Shown here: positions 1-8,676 of the stretch, one piece after another
Position numbering within the stretch: position 1 is the stretch's first letter
Layout of the letters: each line of letters begins with the position of its first letter
Origin: CAVSWT01 sp963775245
Lineage (GTDB): Bacteria > Bacteroidota > Ignavibacteria > Ignavibacteriales > Ignavibacteriaceae
NCBI GenBank assembly: GCA_963775245.1
Contig: CAVZID010000019.1
Coordinates: forward strand, 248,001-312,000
Reading direction: 5' to 3'
Length of the DNA stretch: 64,000 nucleotides
Position numbers and translations under genes: made by a program
The notes under the pieces: generated by a model
The model's database searches: none
Told to the model about the DNA's origin: nothing
The model's input: only the letters and a program-made list of their open reading frames with translations

Positions 1-14
1 TTTTGGGACAGAAT

Positions 15-839
15 TTAAAGATTTTCCAAAGTTTTTTTAACTAATTGCTCAAACTTGCCTTTTACTAAATTTGCTGTTTCAGTTACTTCTGAGTGAGATA
101 ATTTTTTACTAGAAATTCCTGCTGCAAAATTTGTAATGCATGAAATTGAAGCGGTTTCCATCCCAAGATAGGCTGAGAAAATTGCTTCATGAACAGTCGA
201 CATTCCAACTGCATCACCGCCAAATTTGTTTATCATCATTATTTCGGCTGGAGTTTCATAAGCCGGGCCTTTTGTGTACCAGTAAGTTCCTTCTTTTAAA
301 ATAAACTTTAGTTCTTCAGCAGATTGCTTTATAATTTTATTAAAGTTTGAAGATGGAAAATCAACAAAATTATTTTTTGCATTTATATCAGCCAGTCCTA
401 TTAACTGAGTTAATTCTTTCTTTAAATTTATTCCGTTAAAAGAAAGTGCCAGCATTAAATCGCCGGGAGTGAATTCTTTATTTATTCCTCCGGCAGCATT
501 GGTTAAAAGAATTTTTTTACAGCCAAGACTATGAGAAATAAATACAGGCAAAATACATTCTGAAAATTTATAGCCTTCATATAAGTGAATTCTGCCCTGG
601 AATAAAAGTAGTTTCTTATCAAGATATTCAGCAAAGTGAATTTTACCTTCATGCCCAACTACAGTTGAAGCAGGATACCCTTTAATGGAAGAAGTTGAAA
701 TAGTTTTTTTGGTTGTTACTGCATTTGCGAAATCACCTAACCCGCTGCCGAGAACTAATGAGATTTCAGGAGCAAAAGGAGATTCATTTTTTAAATAATC
801 TATAATTGATTTGTATTTAAAATCTAAATCCAATTTCAT
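15..839 (-). CDS. punA: purine nucleoside phosphorylase
   Basis: Phosphorolysis of purine (deoxy)nucleosides to free base and (deoxy)ribose-1-phosphate, in the cytoplasm. The 274-residue length is normal for the trimeric PNP/MTAP family. Visible landmarks are the phosphate loop GSGLG (31-35), the VVGHEGK segment near residue 60, the LTNAAGG segment near 112, the substrate segment GPAYETPAEI near 190 followed by VGMSTVHE, and ITNFAAG near 237. The Asn in that last motif is the residue usually associated with 6-oxopurine preference. It is the last gene of the salvage operon and starts 5 bp after the transporter stop, so the two are very likely co-transcribed. The stop lies close to the left edge; the gene is complete. 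Confidence 0.93.
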   Translation of the reverse strand: MKLDLDFKYKSIIDYLKNESPFAPEISLVLGSGLGDFANAVTTKKTISTSSIKGYPASTVVGHEGKIHFAEYLDKKLLLFQGRIHLYEGYKFSECILPVFISHSLGCKKILLTNAAGGINKEFTPGDLMLALSFNGINLKKELTQLIGLADINAKNNFVDFPSSNFNKIIKQSAEELKFILKEGTYWYTKGPAYETPAEIMMINKFGGDAVGMSTVHEAIFSAYLGMETASISCITNFAAGISSKKLSHSEVTETANLVKGKFEQLVKKTLENL

Positions 840-844
840 AATTA

Positions 845-2197
845 TTAAAAAAGAATTCCTGCAAGAGTAGCAGTCATTAAAGTTGCCAACGAACCGCCGA
901 TAACAGCTTTTATTCCAAGCTTCGCAATATCAGCTCTTCGTTCGGGTGCAAGCGGCCCGATACCTCCAATTTGAATAGCTATGGAACTGAAGTTTGCAAA
1001 TCCACATAAAGCATAGGTTGCCATTAAGATTGTTTTGTTTGAAACTAAAGCTTTCGCGGCTATCATTTTACTCATTTCAAGATAAGCAACAAATTCATTT
1101 AACACCACTTTTGTTCCTATGAGACTGCCAAAATTTAAAGAGTCATGCCAGGGCACACCAATGCCGACAGCTAAATATTGAAGCACCCATCCAATCAATA
1201 ATTGAAAATTTAAAGGATGGCCATAAGTCGCAATAAGTTCTTTATTCCATCCTCCAATATTGCCAACCCATTGAAGTCCATAATTTACAAGTGCAATTAA
1301 AGCAACAAATGCAATCAGCATCGCGCCAACATTTAAAGCTAATGTTAATCCATCGCTTGCACCCCCAGCGGCAGCTTCAATTACATTTGAAGCATTTTTT
1401 TCAATTTTGACTTTTACTGTCCCTTTTGTTTCCGGTTCTGTAGTTTCTGGAAATAAAATTTTTGAAATGGCTAATGCTGCCGGCGCAGCCATAACACTAG
1501 CCCCAAGTAATTGAGTAGCGAACATATGCTGTCCCTGTACAACTGAAACACCCATTGCTTGCGAATAAGTATCTCCTAGCAATTTTATGTATGCTGCCAT
1601 TACTCCTCCTGCAATGGTTGCCATTCCTCCAATCATTACAGTTAAAAGCTCGCTTTGTGTCATTCCTTTTATGTAAGGTTTAATCATCAGAGGAGCTTCA
1701 GTTTGCCCCACAAAAATATTTGCTGTAACAGAAAGAGATTCAGCACCGCTAGTACCCATAATTTTTGCCATAACCCATGCCATAGCCTGGACTATTCTTT
1801 GCATTATCCCAAGGTAATAAAAAATTCCCATTAAGCTGGCAAAGAAAATAATAGTGGGCAAAACTTGAAAAGCGAAAAACATTCCTAAGCTTCCCTCTGT
1901 TCCTGGGCTTAATGATAAAGCACCAAACACAAAATTTGCGCCTTCGTTTGTAAAATTTAAAATAAGAACAAAGCCCCCGCTAACCCAGTTAAAAAAATCC
2001 ATTGGCCAACCGAAAGGAGTGAAGAAGCTTCGAAGATATTCACCTTTAATAATTAATATTGCAAAAATTACTTGAAGAAATACTCCTCCACCTACAAGTC
2101 TCCAATTAATATTTTTTTTATTATTTGATAATAGAAATGCAATACCTAAAATTATAATTATTCCGCCGATTCCCCTCAACAAAGCTATAAAATCCAT
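845..2197 (-). CDS. nupC: concentrative nucleoside transporter (CNT family, NupC-like)
   Basis: Inner-membrane cation-coupled nucleoside importer of 450 residues, somewhat longer than E. coli NupC. About ten hydrophobic segments are visible. The CNT hallmark regions are present: NIFVGQTEAPLMIKPYI around residues 161-177, which forms one helical hairpin of the nucleoside/Na+ site, and the C-terminal stretch CGFANFSSIAIQIGG with GPLAPERR. It sits between tdk (11 bp gap) and the phosphorylase (5 bp gap), so uptake and cleavage are encoded together. Substrate range among nucleosides cannot be read from the sequence. Confidence 0.92.
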   Translation of the reverse strand: MDFIALLRGIGGIIIILGIAFLLSNNKKNINWRLVGGGVFLQVIFAILIIKGEYLRSFFTPFGWPMDFFNWVSGGFVLILNFTNEGANFVFGALSLSPGTEGSLGMFFAFQVLPTIIFFASLMGIFYYLGIMQRIVQAMAWVMAKIMGTSGAESLSVTANIFVGQTEAPLMIKPYIKGMTQSELLTVMIGGMATIAGGVMAAYIKLLGDTYSQAMGVSVVQGQHMFATQLLGASVMAAPAALAISKILFPETTEPETKGTVKVKIEKNASNVIEAAAGGASDGLTLALNVGAMLIAFVALIALVNYGLQWVGNIGGWNKELIATYGHPLNFQLLIGWVLQYLAVGIGVPWHDSLNFGSLIGTKVVLNEFVAYLEMSKMIAAKALVSNKTILMATYALCGFANFSSIAIQIGGIGPLAPERRADIAKLGIKAVIGGSLATLMTATLAGILF

Positions 2198-2208
2198 AGT
2201 TTATCCTT

Positions 2209-2784
2209 TTAATTTTCGTCTGGAATATAATGACATTTCCGGCAGCGGGCTTCATAAATATCCGAAGCTCCAACAATTACTCTTTCGGAAGAATGTGTTT
2301 TACGCTGTGTACGATCAGCAGGATTTCCGCATTCAACACAAATCGCCAAAGATTTTGTAATATATTCTGCTATTGCTAATAATTGAGGTATTGGCTCAAA
2401 CGGTATTCCTTTATAATCCTGGTCAAGCCCAGCAATGATAACCCTTTTGCCTTCATTGGCAAGCTTATTACAAATGGTAACTAATTCATTTGAAAAAAAC
2501 TGTGCTTCATCGATACCGATAACTTGTGCATCTTTTGAATGAGTATAAATTTCAATTGCATCATCAATCATTATTGACGGAAGCTGCTGCTCGTTGTGAG
2601 ATACAATGGCTGTTTCAGAAAACCTGTTGTCAATTTTTGGTTTAAAAATTTTTACCGTTTGCTTAGCTATTTGTGCCCGCTTTAAACGGCGGATTAGTTC
2701 TTCTGTTTTACCGCTGAACATGCAGCCTGTTATAACTTCTATCCAGCCGGTTTCTTTAGGTATAGAATGCAAGGTTGGTTCCAT
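2209..2784 (-). CDS. tdk: thymidine kinase
   Basis: Phosphorylates thymidine/deoxyuridine with ATP (type II thymidine kinase). The 191-residue length is typical. A P-loop GCMFSGKT lies at residues 20-27, the Walker-B-like GIDEAQFF follows near 93-100, and the structural zinc site is made of CVECG near residue 149 and CRKCH close to the C-terminus. Between the zinc-ligand pairs is the lasso region TQRKTHSSERVIVGASDIYEARC. It lies between cdd and nupC in a four-gene operon, which supports a pyrimidine salvage role. Confidence 0.95.
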   Translation of the reverse strand: MEPTLHSIPKETGWIEVITGCMFSGKTEELIRRLKRAQIAKQTVKIFKPKIDNRFSETAIVSHNEQQLPSIMIDDAIEIYTHSKDAQVIGIDEAQFFSNELVTICNKLANEGKRVIIAGLDQDYKGIPFEPIPQLLAIAEYITKSLAICVECGNPADRTQRKTHSSERVIVGASDIYEARCRKCHYIPDEN

Positions 2785-2817
2785 AGTTTGAAAATTAATT
2801 TATAAAAATATTTTTTA

Positions 2818-3210
2818 TCATTTTAAATTATCGTCTCCAAAAGGTAACGGAAGCAATTCAGACAATTTTAAAATTTTTAGTTCTTCTTTTTCGTTAATCA
2901 TTATGACCTCTATATCTCCGCAAAGGTCGTTTATCACTTGCCTGCATGAGCCGCATGGGGGACAAAAATTTTTATCATCACTTGCTACTGCAATTGCTTT
3001 AAATTTTCTTTCGCCTTCTGAAATTGCTTTAAATAATACGGTTCTTTCAGCACATATTGCCAGGCTATATGAACTCGATTCAATGTTTCCGCCTAAATAA
3101 ACTTTTCCATCTTCTGTTAGGAGTGCTGCACCGACATGAAAATTTGAGTATGTGGGAAGCGATCTTGATTTTGCTTCAACTGCTTTTAATGCGAGAGTTT
3201 TATTATCCAT
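2818..3210 (-). CDS. cdd: cytidine deaminase
   Basis: Deaminates cytidine and deoxycytidine to uridine/deoxyuridine. At 130 residues it is of the small homotetrameric class. The zinc and catalytic residues are visible as CAE at 53-55 (Cys ligand, Glu proton shuttle) and PCGSC at 85-89 (two further Cys ligands). The substrate segment GNIESSSYSL precedes them. It is the promoter-proximal gene of the salvage operon, 33 bp before tdk, and probably feeds deoxyuridine to the kinase. Confidence 0.95.
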   Translation of the reverse strand: MDNKTLALKAVEAKSRSLPTYSNFHVGAALLTEDGKVYLGGNIESSSYSLAICAERTVLFKAISEGERKFKAIAVASDDKNFCPPCGSCRQVINDLCGDIEVIMINEKEELKILKLSELLPLPFGDDNLK

Positions 3211-3284
3211 TCATCTCTAAAAATTTAACGCCTAAAAATATATGAATTGATTCTTAAATCAAACTTAAAATATTGGAGATCGTT

Positions 3285-4202
3285 TTATATTTTTTTTTTT
3301 AATATCAAATAAAATGTTGGGGTAAAATACTTATTTAAAACACCATGATCATCGTGAGAAACATTAATTATCAGCTTGTCTAGTTTCAAAGTCAGAATTA
3401 ATTTAAGCAAGAAAAAATGGAAGCTGCTCCAGATTATTCCTTTATGCCCTTCAAACAATTTTTGAACTGCAAACCTGGTATTTAACTTTATATTAAATTT
3501 TTCTCCAAAGACTTTTTGTAAATCATTTAATGAAAATAATTGCGCAATATCTTTTCTATTTAAATCTTGCTTTCTAAAATATCTCAGAAAATATTTTTTA
3601 ATATTTTCTCTTGCCAGAAGTGAAATAAGCGGAAGCCCCCAATGAGGATCAGATATAACATTTAAAAATGAAAACTTGTTTGGTGTGCTGATATAAATTA
3701 TTCCATCTTCTTTTAAAATTTTAAATAAAGGTTTTATTAACTTATCTATCTCAGGTAAATGTTCTATTACATCCTGTAAAATGACAATATCAAATGAATT
3801 TTCTTTTAAAGGAAGGTTTAATGCATCACCATTGATCAAGGAATATTCATTTAAATATTCATGCTGATTTTTAAGACGAAAGGAATCAACATCAAAACTA
3901 ACTACAGAATTTTTATTTGAAAATATTTTTGATGTTCCTCCCAATCCCGAACCCAAATCAAGAACTTTCAAATTTTCACAAACGGAATAATGCTTTAGTA
4001 AGTCAAAAACAAATTGCCCTCTGTTACTCGATACATCTCTTCCTCTTTTCCATCTTTTAAAGTTAGGATGGGAATCATCTAACCAAAATTTTATTTCATT
4101 AGAACTTGTCATCTCTTGACCAAACAATCCTTCTCCTTGAAAACTTAAATTTGGAAAAGATTTTGACTTTTGACTTTTGATATTTGACTTATTTACTTCC
4201 AT
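3285..4202 (-). CDS. SAM-dependent methyltransferase
   Basis: Class I methyltransferase of 305 residues. Motif I is VLDLGSGLG (80-88). The acidic residue of strand 2 is in VVSFDVDSF, and the strand-4 signature DVIEHLP lies near 143-149, followed by LKEDGIIYISTPN. No signal peptide. Its start overlaps the end of the upstream glycosyltransferase gene by 10 bp, so the pair is translationally coupled and the methyl acceptor is probably a glycan or lipid-linked sugar made with that enzyme. That acceptor is an inference. The C-terminal hydrophobic stretch may contact the membrane. Confidence 0.8.
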   Translation of the reverse strand: MEVNKSNIKSQKSKSFPNLSFQGEGLFGQEMTSSNEIKFWLDDSHPNFKRWKRGRDVSSNRGQFVFDLLKHYSVCENLKVLDLGSGLGGTSKIFSNKNSVVSFDVDSFRLKNQHEYLNEYSLINGDALNLPLKENSFDIVILQDVIEHLPEIDKLIKPLFKILKEDGIIYISTPNKFSFLNVISDPHWGLPLISLLARENIKKYFLRYFRKQDLNRKDIAQLFSLNDLQKVFGEKFNIKLNTRFAVQKLFEGHKGIIWSSFHFFLLKLILTLKLDKLIINVSHDDHGVLNKYFTPTFYLILKKKI

Positions 4203-5311
4203 TTATCTTTTCTAAATAAAGCATTAAAAAAATTGATAATTATAAATGCTTCATAAACTATTTGCATCAAAATTATTTTTCCTATTTTAAAATTATAACC
4301 GAACTTTTTCTGAAAAGATAAAACTATAATTTCATCACAGATAATTTTAATTACAAAAGGAACTACAAAAAATATATTTACAAAAACTAAGATTGGTGAA
4401 AAGAATAGAGCTAAGTTCAAAAGATGCCAGAATCCTAAAATTATTTTTTGATGGAGAAGATAATGAAATGAAGTTTTAGTATGTCTCGCTTTTTGAGAGG
4501 AATAATCTTCCAAAGTTTTTTTAGAAGAAGAAAAAACAAAAGCCTCTTTATCTGTTACAAATTCGATTTTCATTTTATTTATTATTGCTTCTCTTAAAAG
4601 CAGATCATCGTCGCCGCTTAAAGTTTCTAGTGTATTTTTATAACCTTCAATCTTTTTAAATGCTTTTTTACTAAATCCAAAACTTCTGGCTGCTGCTGAA
4701 TAAGGATATCCTAAATTTGCTAATGAAAATGTGAGTATTGAGGATCTTAAATTTTCAAAACCTGAATAATTACCAATAAAAGATTTATCTGAGTAAAACG
4801 GAGCAATTCCAAAAACAAAATCAAAACCTTGTGTAAATTTTTTAGAGAAAGATTTTAACCATCCGGGCTCAGGCCTGCAATCTGCATCTGTAATCATTAT
4901 GAATGAAAATTTCGCTTTTGCTATCCCGAATGTTAATGCTCCTTTTTTTGCCAGAGACGGTTCATTTTCATTCGGATGTATGGAAATATTGTCATGCTCT
5001 TTGATTAATCCTTTTACTATTTCTAAAGTATTGTCGTTAGAATGATCATCAATTATAATTACTTCAAAATTATCTTTGGGGTAATCAAGTTTACTTAACG
5101 AATTCACAAGGCTTTCGATATTTGCAGTTTCATTTTTAGCAGAAACAACAATTGAAATTTTTACATCCTGAAGAAGAAGAGAATCCTGCACCGATCCTGA
5201 GATATTTTTGAACAAATCTTTCAAGGAAATGTTGATAAGAAATAATGATAGGAAGAACAAGAAAATGAGAATAATAATTACCGTAAAAATTGTCATAATT
5301 ACCCGATGCAA
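4193..5311 (-). CDS. membrane glycosyltransferase, family 2
   Basis: Processive-type GT2 enzyme of 372 residues. It has one N-terminal transmembrane helix (about 6-28), the GT-A domain starting at ISIVVSAKNE (52-61), the nucleotide-binding acidic residues in IIIDDHS, the metal-binding DAD (142-144), an acidic GDDDLLLRE motif near 232, and QKARH near 273, which resembles the QxxRW-type motif of cellulose/hyaluronan-synthase-like enzymes. Two C-terminal hydrophobic segments follow (about 290-340). The extreme start codon is TTG; an ATG five codons inside (about 5296) is an alternative start. It overlaps the methyltransferase by 10 bp. The product is unknown. Confidence 0.8.
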   Translation of the reverse strand: MHRVIMTIFTVIIILIFLFFLSLFLINISLKDLFKNISGSVQDSLLLQDVKISIVVSAKNETANIESLVNSLSKLDYPKDNFEVIIIDDHSNDNTLEIVKGLIKEHDNISIHPNENEPSLAKKGALTFGIAKAKFSFIMITDADCRPEPGWLKSFSKKFTQGFDFVFGIAPFYSDKSFIGNYSGFENLRSSILTFSLANLGYPYSAAARSFGFSKKAFKKIEGYKNTLETLSGDDDLLLREAIINKMKIEFVTDKEAFVFSSSKKTLEDYSSQKARHTKTSFHYLLHQKIILGFWHLLNLALFFSPILVFVNIFFVVPFVIKIICDEIIVLSFQKKFGYNFKIGKIILMQIVYEAFIIINFFNALFRKDKWK

Positions 5312-5493
5312 TGTGGTAAATTCTGAAAAAACAAATGATATCCCTCGAAATAAAATAGAAAATAATTCAATAAAAAAGGCTCGATTATTGAAGCTAATTG
5401 AATTCTGATTGTTCTAATAAAAACCAATTTACAAATATTTTCTAATACAGCATATATAACTTATTTATTTACAAAGCTATAAGGGAGGAAATC

Positions 5494-7686
5494 TTGAAAA
5501 AGATTTACACACTATTTGTTTTAATAACTATGATATTGTTATTAAGCAGTTCACTTTACTCGCAATATTTATTAAACGAAAATTTTAACACTATGACTTC
5601 AGGACAAAAAATTCCACCGCCTGGCTGGGTATTTGGACAAGGTGAGTTTCCAACATTGTCTAATTATAATTATCAGTCCGGATGGAAAGGTAAAGATTTT
5701 GGAAATGTTACTAGCGGACCCAATGAAGTAGCCTTAGCGGTCGATATTTATGGGATTTCGAGAAGGTGCTGGGCAATTACGCCGGCAGTAGATTTAAGTG
5801 CAACCACTACTAAAGAATTATCATTTGATATTGCATTAACTAATTTCAATAGTACTACACAGGGAAGTTTGGATACTGACGATGATTCTGTTTTTGTCGC
5901 TTATTCTTTGGATGGCGGCTTTACCTGGAGCTATTCCCAAATTTTAAAAGTGTTCAAGGGCGGAGATGTAATATCTGCAAGCGGACAAAATGAAGTTATT
6001 GATTTAACTTCTATCGGTTCACAAACAAATGTTTCTTTTGCTTTTTATGGAGTTTCAAGGCAAACAGGCAATGATATCGATTTTTTTGTAGATAATGTAA
6101 AAGTGGGAGGCAGTTCAGCTTACGATATGGAAGCAACTTCAATTTTATCACCTAGTGGCGTTTTAAACTCGAACAGTGCTACAGTGAAAGCAGTTTTTTC
6201 AAATATAGGATTGAATAGTATTTCTGGAAAATATTATGCAAGAATTTTGGATCCTAATTCTGCTCAAATATTTTATGACAGCGTTTCATTTAGTAATTCC
6301 GCTGCAAATGAAATAGATACAGTTTCTTTTGGGCAAGTATCACTTTCAATAAACGGGACATATACAATTAGAGCAATTGCTATTGCAAGCGGAGATTTGA
6401 ATCATTCTAACGACAGCATTAATGCAAATTTTAATGTTTCAATGACCACAAATAACTTAGTGGTTGTTTATGATAATTCAAGTGCTCAGGAACTTGAAAA
6501 TAAAGCCGCTGTTTTCGATGCATTAAATTCATTAGGCATATCCTATGATTCTTTAGATAGGAGTTCATCAACACCAAATATTACTCCATGGAAAGACGTT
6601 ATTTGGTGCGAAGAAGGAGATATCCCTCAAGCTGAACGCAATGCGATTATAACATTTTTAAACGCAGGAACAAGCAATAATCAAAAGACTTTCTTAATTG
6701 CCGGTGATGATATAGGATTTTATCACGGAAATTCTAATCAGCTATATTATGATTCTACTTTCTATTCATACTATTTACATGCTAAATTTTTTAGTGATGA
6801 TGTAAGTACTCTTTTTGACAATTATGGTATAGTCGGAGAAAATGTCAACACCACTTTACATGATTCACTTAATTCGCCATATCCTGATGCAATTGGAACT
6901 AAATTTGGTTCAGTCGCCGCATATAGGTTTGCATACCTATCTTCACAATCTGATACTGTTGCAGGAGTTGCATTTGATGGGCCAACTTACAATGTAATTT
7001 ATTACCCTTTCGAATTTAGAGAAGTAATTTCAAATGTTACTCCTAGTTGTAAACAGCTAATTTCAGGTTCATTAGATTGGCTAGAAAACGCAGCAGGCAA
7101 TGTCCCTGTTGAATTAGAATCTTTTGCTGCAAATGCATTAGAAAATAATGTTTCATTAAGCTGGATTACGGCAACGGAGACAAATAACAGCGGTTTTGCT
7201 GTAGAAAGAAAATTTGAAGATAATTCATTTAAGCAAATTGCATATGTTAAAGGAAATGGAACAACAACAAACAAATCAACTTATGCTTACAAAGATGAAA
7301 ATCTTTCCCCAGGTACTTATACATATAGATTAAGACAAGTTGATTTTGACGGCTCTTATAAAGTATACAATGAATCAACTGTTAAAATTTCTGCACCAAA
7401 ATCATTTACTTTGGATCAAAATTATCCTAATCCCTTTAACCCAAATACAACTATAAAATTCTCAATACCAAACGACCAATTTGTCAGCTTAACAATTCAC
7501 AATATACTCGGAGAAAAAGTTGCCACGTTGGTAAACAATAAAATTTCTGCCGGAACGCATGAAGTAAATTTCAATGCAAGTAACTTAGCCAGCGGAGTTT
7601 ATGTTTATATTCTGTCAGTTGGTAATGATGGTTCAAACTCAGGGCAGAATTTTATATCAACTAAAAAAATGATTTTGATGAAATAA
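5494..7686 (+). CDS. secreted multidomain protein with T9SS sorting domain
   Basis: A 730-residue secreted protein starting at TTG; the Shine-Dalgarno AAGGGAGGA just upstream makes this start convincing. Order: signal peptide (1-23), a jelly-roll-like segment of the choice-of-anchor J style (about 25-205), a CARDB-like immunoglobulin segment (about 206-315), an alpha/beta segment beginning NNLVVVYDNSSAQELE (about 320-540), a fibronectin-III-like domain beginning VPVELESFAA (about 550-640), and a T9SS sorting domain with QNYPNPFNPNTT ending in KKMILMK. Presumably exported and attached to the outer surface. No catalytic motif was recognised, so its biochemical role is unknown. It is monocistronic, ending at a strong bidirectional terminator. 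Confidence 0.82.
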   Translation: MKKIYTLFVLITMILLLSSSLYSQYLLNENFNTMTSGQKIPPPGWVFGQGEFPTLSNYNYQSGWKGKDFGNVTSGPNEVALAVDIYGISRRCWAITPAVDLSATTTKELSFDIALTNFNSTTQGSLDTDDDSVFVAYSLDGGFTWSYSQILKVFKGGDVISASGQNEVIDLTSIGSQTNVSFAFYGVSRQTGNDIDFFVDNVKVGGSSAYDMEATSILSPSGVLNSNSATVKAVFSNIGLNSISGKYYARILDPNSAQIFYDSVSFSNSAANEIDTVSFGQVSLSINGTYTIRAIAIASGDLNHSNDSINANFNVSMTTNNLVVVYDNSSAQELENKAAVFDALNSLGISYDSLDRSSSTPNITPWKDVIWCEEGDIPQAERNAIITFLNAGTSNNQKTFLIAGDDIGFYHGNSNQLYYDSTFYSYYLHAKFFSDDVSTLFDNYGIVGENVNTTLHDSLNSPYPDAIGTKFGSVAAYRFAYLSSQSDTVAGVAFDGPTYNVIYYPFEFREVISNVTPSCKQLISGSLDWLENAAGNVPVELESFAANALENNVSLSWITATETNNSGFAVERKFEDNSFKQIAYVKGNGTTTNKSTYAYKDENLSPGTYTYRLRQVDFDGSYKVYNESTVKISAPKSFTLDQNYPNPFNPNTTIKFSIPNDQFVSLTIHNILGEKVATLVNNKISAGTHEVNFNASNLASGVYVYILSVGNDGSNSGQNFISTKKMILMK

Positions 7687-7749
7687 TTATTTGTTTTGAT
7701 TATAATTGATAATAAATTGTTGTAGGATTAGTTAACCATTTCCTAAATT

Positions 7750-7777
7750 AAAAAGCCGCTTAAGTTAGCGGCTTTTT
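7750..7777. terminator. bidirectional intrinsic terminator
   Basis: Perfect 11-bp stem AAAAAGCCGCT / AGCGGCTTTTT with a six-base loop. It has A and T tracts on both flanks, so it can terminate the plus-strand T9SS gene and the convergent minus-strand GH16 gene. Confidence 0.9.
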
Positions 7778-7807
7778 ATTTTATAACTGAAATGATAATT
7801 AAATAAA

Positions 7808-8635
7808 TTATTCCTTCCATTTATAAACACGTACATAATCAATAAGCATTTGAGTAGGATAAGCTGTCATGTCAATTCCCTGCTGCCCTCCCCAACTGCC
7901 GCCAATAGCAAGGTTAAGAATGAAATGAAAATTTTTGTCAAACGGCCAAACCTGCCAGCCGGTGTGTTCATTTTTAAAAGTGAAATATTTTGTTGAATCA
8001 ACAAAAATGCTTAGTGAATCTGCATACCATTCAAGAGCATATACATGAAATTCTTCTTGTGCATCCGGGATTTTTATTGTTGCAGTTTTCCCGGTGTTAA
8101 TTTTCCAATTATATTTATTGGTGTGAGTAGAACCGTGAATTACTCCAGGATCATATCCAACATGTTCCATAATATCTATCTCGCCGTTATCAGGCCATCC
8201 GCCGTTTCCATAAGTCCAGTTAGTAGGCAGCATCCATATAGCAGGCCAGGTTCCTCTTCCTTTGGGAATTTTTGCACGAACTTCAAACCTGCCGTAAGTC
8301 CAGTTGCCGGTATTTGTACTTAACAATCTTGCTGATGTAAAATAATTGCTGCCGGCAATTTCTCTTCTTGCTTCAATTATTAAATTACCATTTTCAACGC
8401 GAGCGTTGCTGTCTCTTTTAAAAGTATAATATTGAAGTTCATTATTACCCCAGCCGTCACCGCCAACATCATAATCCCATTTTGTTGAATCAGGCAAGCC
8501 GGTATAATTAAATTCATCAGACCAAACTAAATTCCATCCTGCTTTATCCTGGCTGGAAGGTTCTGTTGTATTATTTTTACATCCTAAAAAAAATAATATC
8601 ATAAAAAGCCAAAGTATGTTTATATACTTAATCAT
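7808..8635 (-). CDS. GH16 beta-glucanase lipoprotein (laminarinase-like)
   Basis: Endo-beta-glucanase of the canonical GH16 order, 275 residues. Lipoprotein signal with lipobox FLGC (Cys19), so it should be lipid-anchored, probably at the outer membrane. The fold starts at WSDEF (38-42). The catalytic EIDIME is E152-D154-E157 (nucleophile and acid/base of the ExDxxE type found in laminarinases and agarases). It ends with LIDYVRVYK, the usual last strand. It is the last gene of the run that includes the TonB receptor and the permuted GH16. A laminarin or mixed-linkage glucan substrate is likely; fine specificity is uncertain. Confidence 0.9.
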   Translation of the reverse strand: MIKYINILWLFMILFFLGCKNNTTEPSSQDKAGWNLVWSDEFNYTGLPDSTKWDYDVGGDGWGNNELQYYTFKRDSNARVENGNLIIEARREIAGSNYFTSARLLSTNTGNWTYGRFEVRAKIPKGRGTWPAIWMLPTNWTYGNGGWPDNGEIDIMEHVGYDPGVIHGSTHTNKYNWKINTGKTATIKIPDAQEEFHVYALEWYADSLSIFVDSTKYFTFKNEHTGWQVWPFDKNFHFILNLAIGGSWGGQQGIDMTAYPTQMLIDYVRVYKWKE

Positions 8636-8676
8636 TTTTCTTTTCCTAAACTTATGCTAAGAAATGATAACTAAAT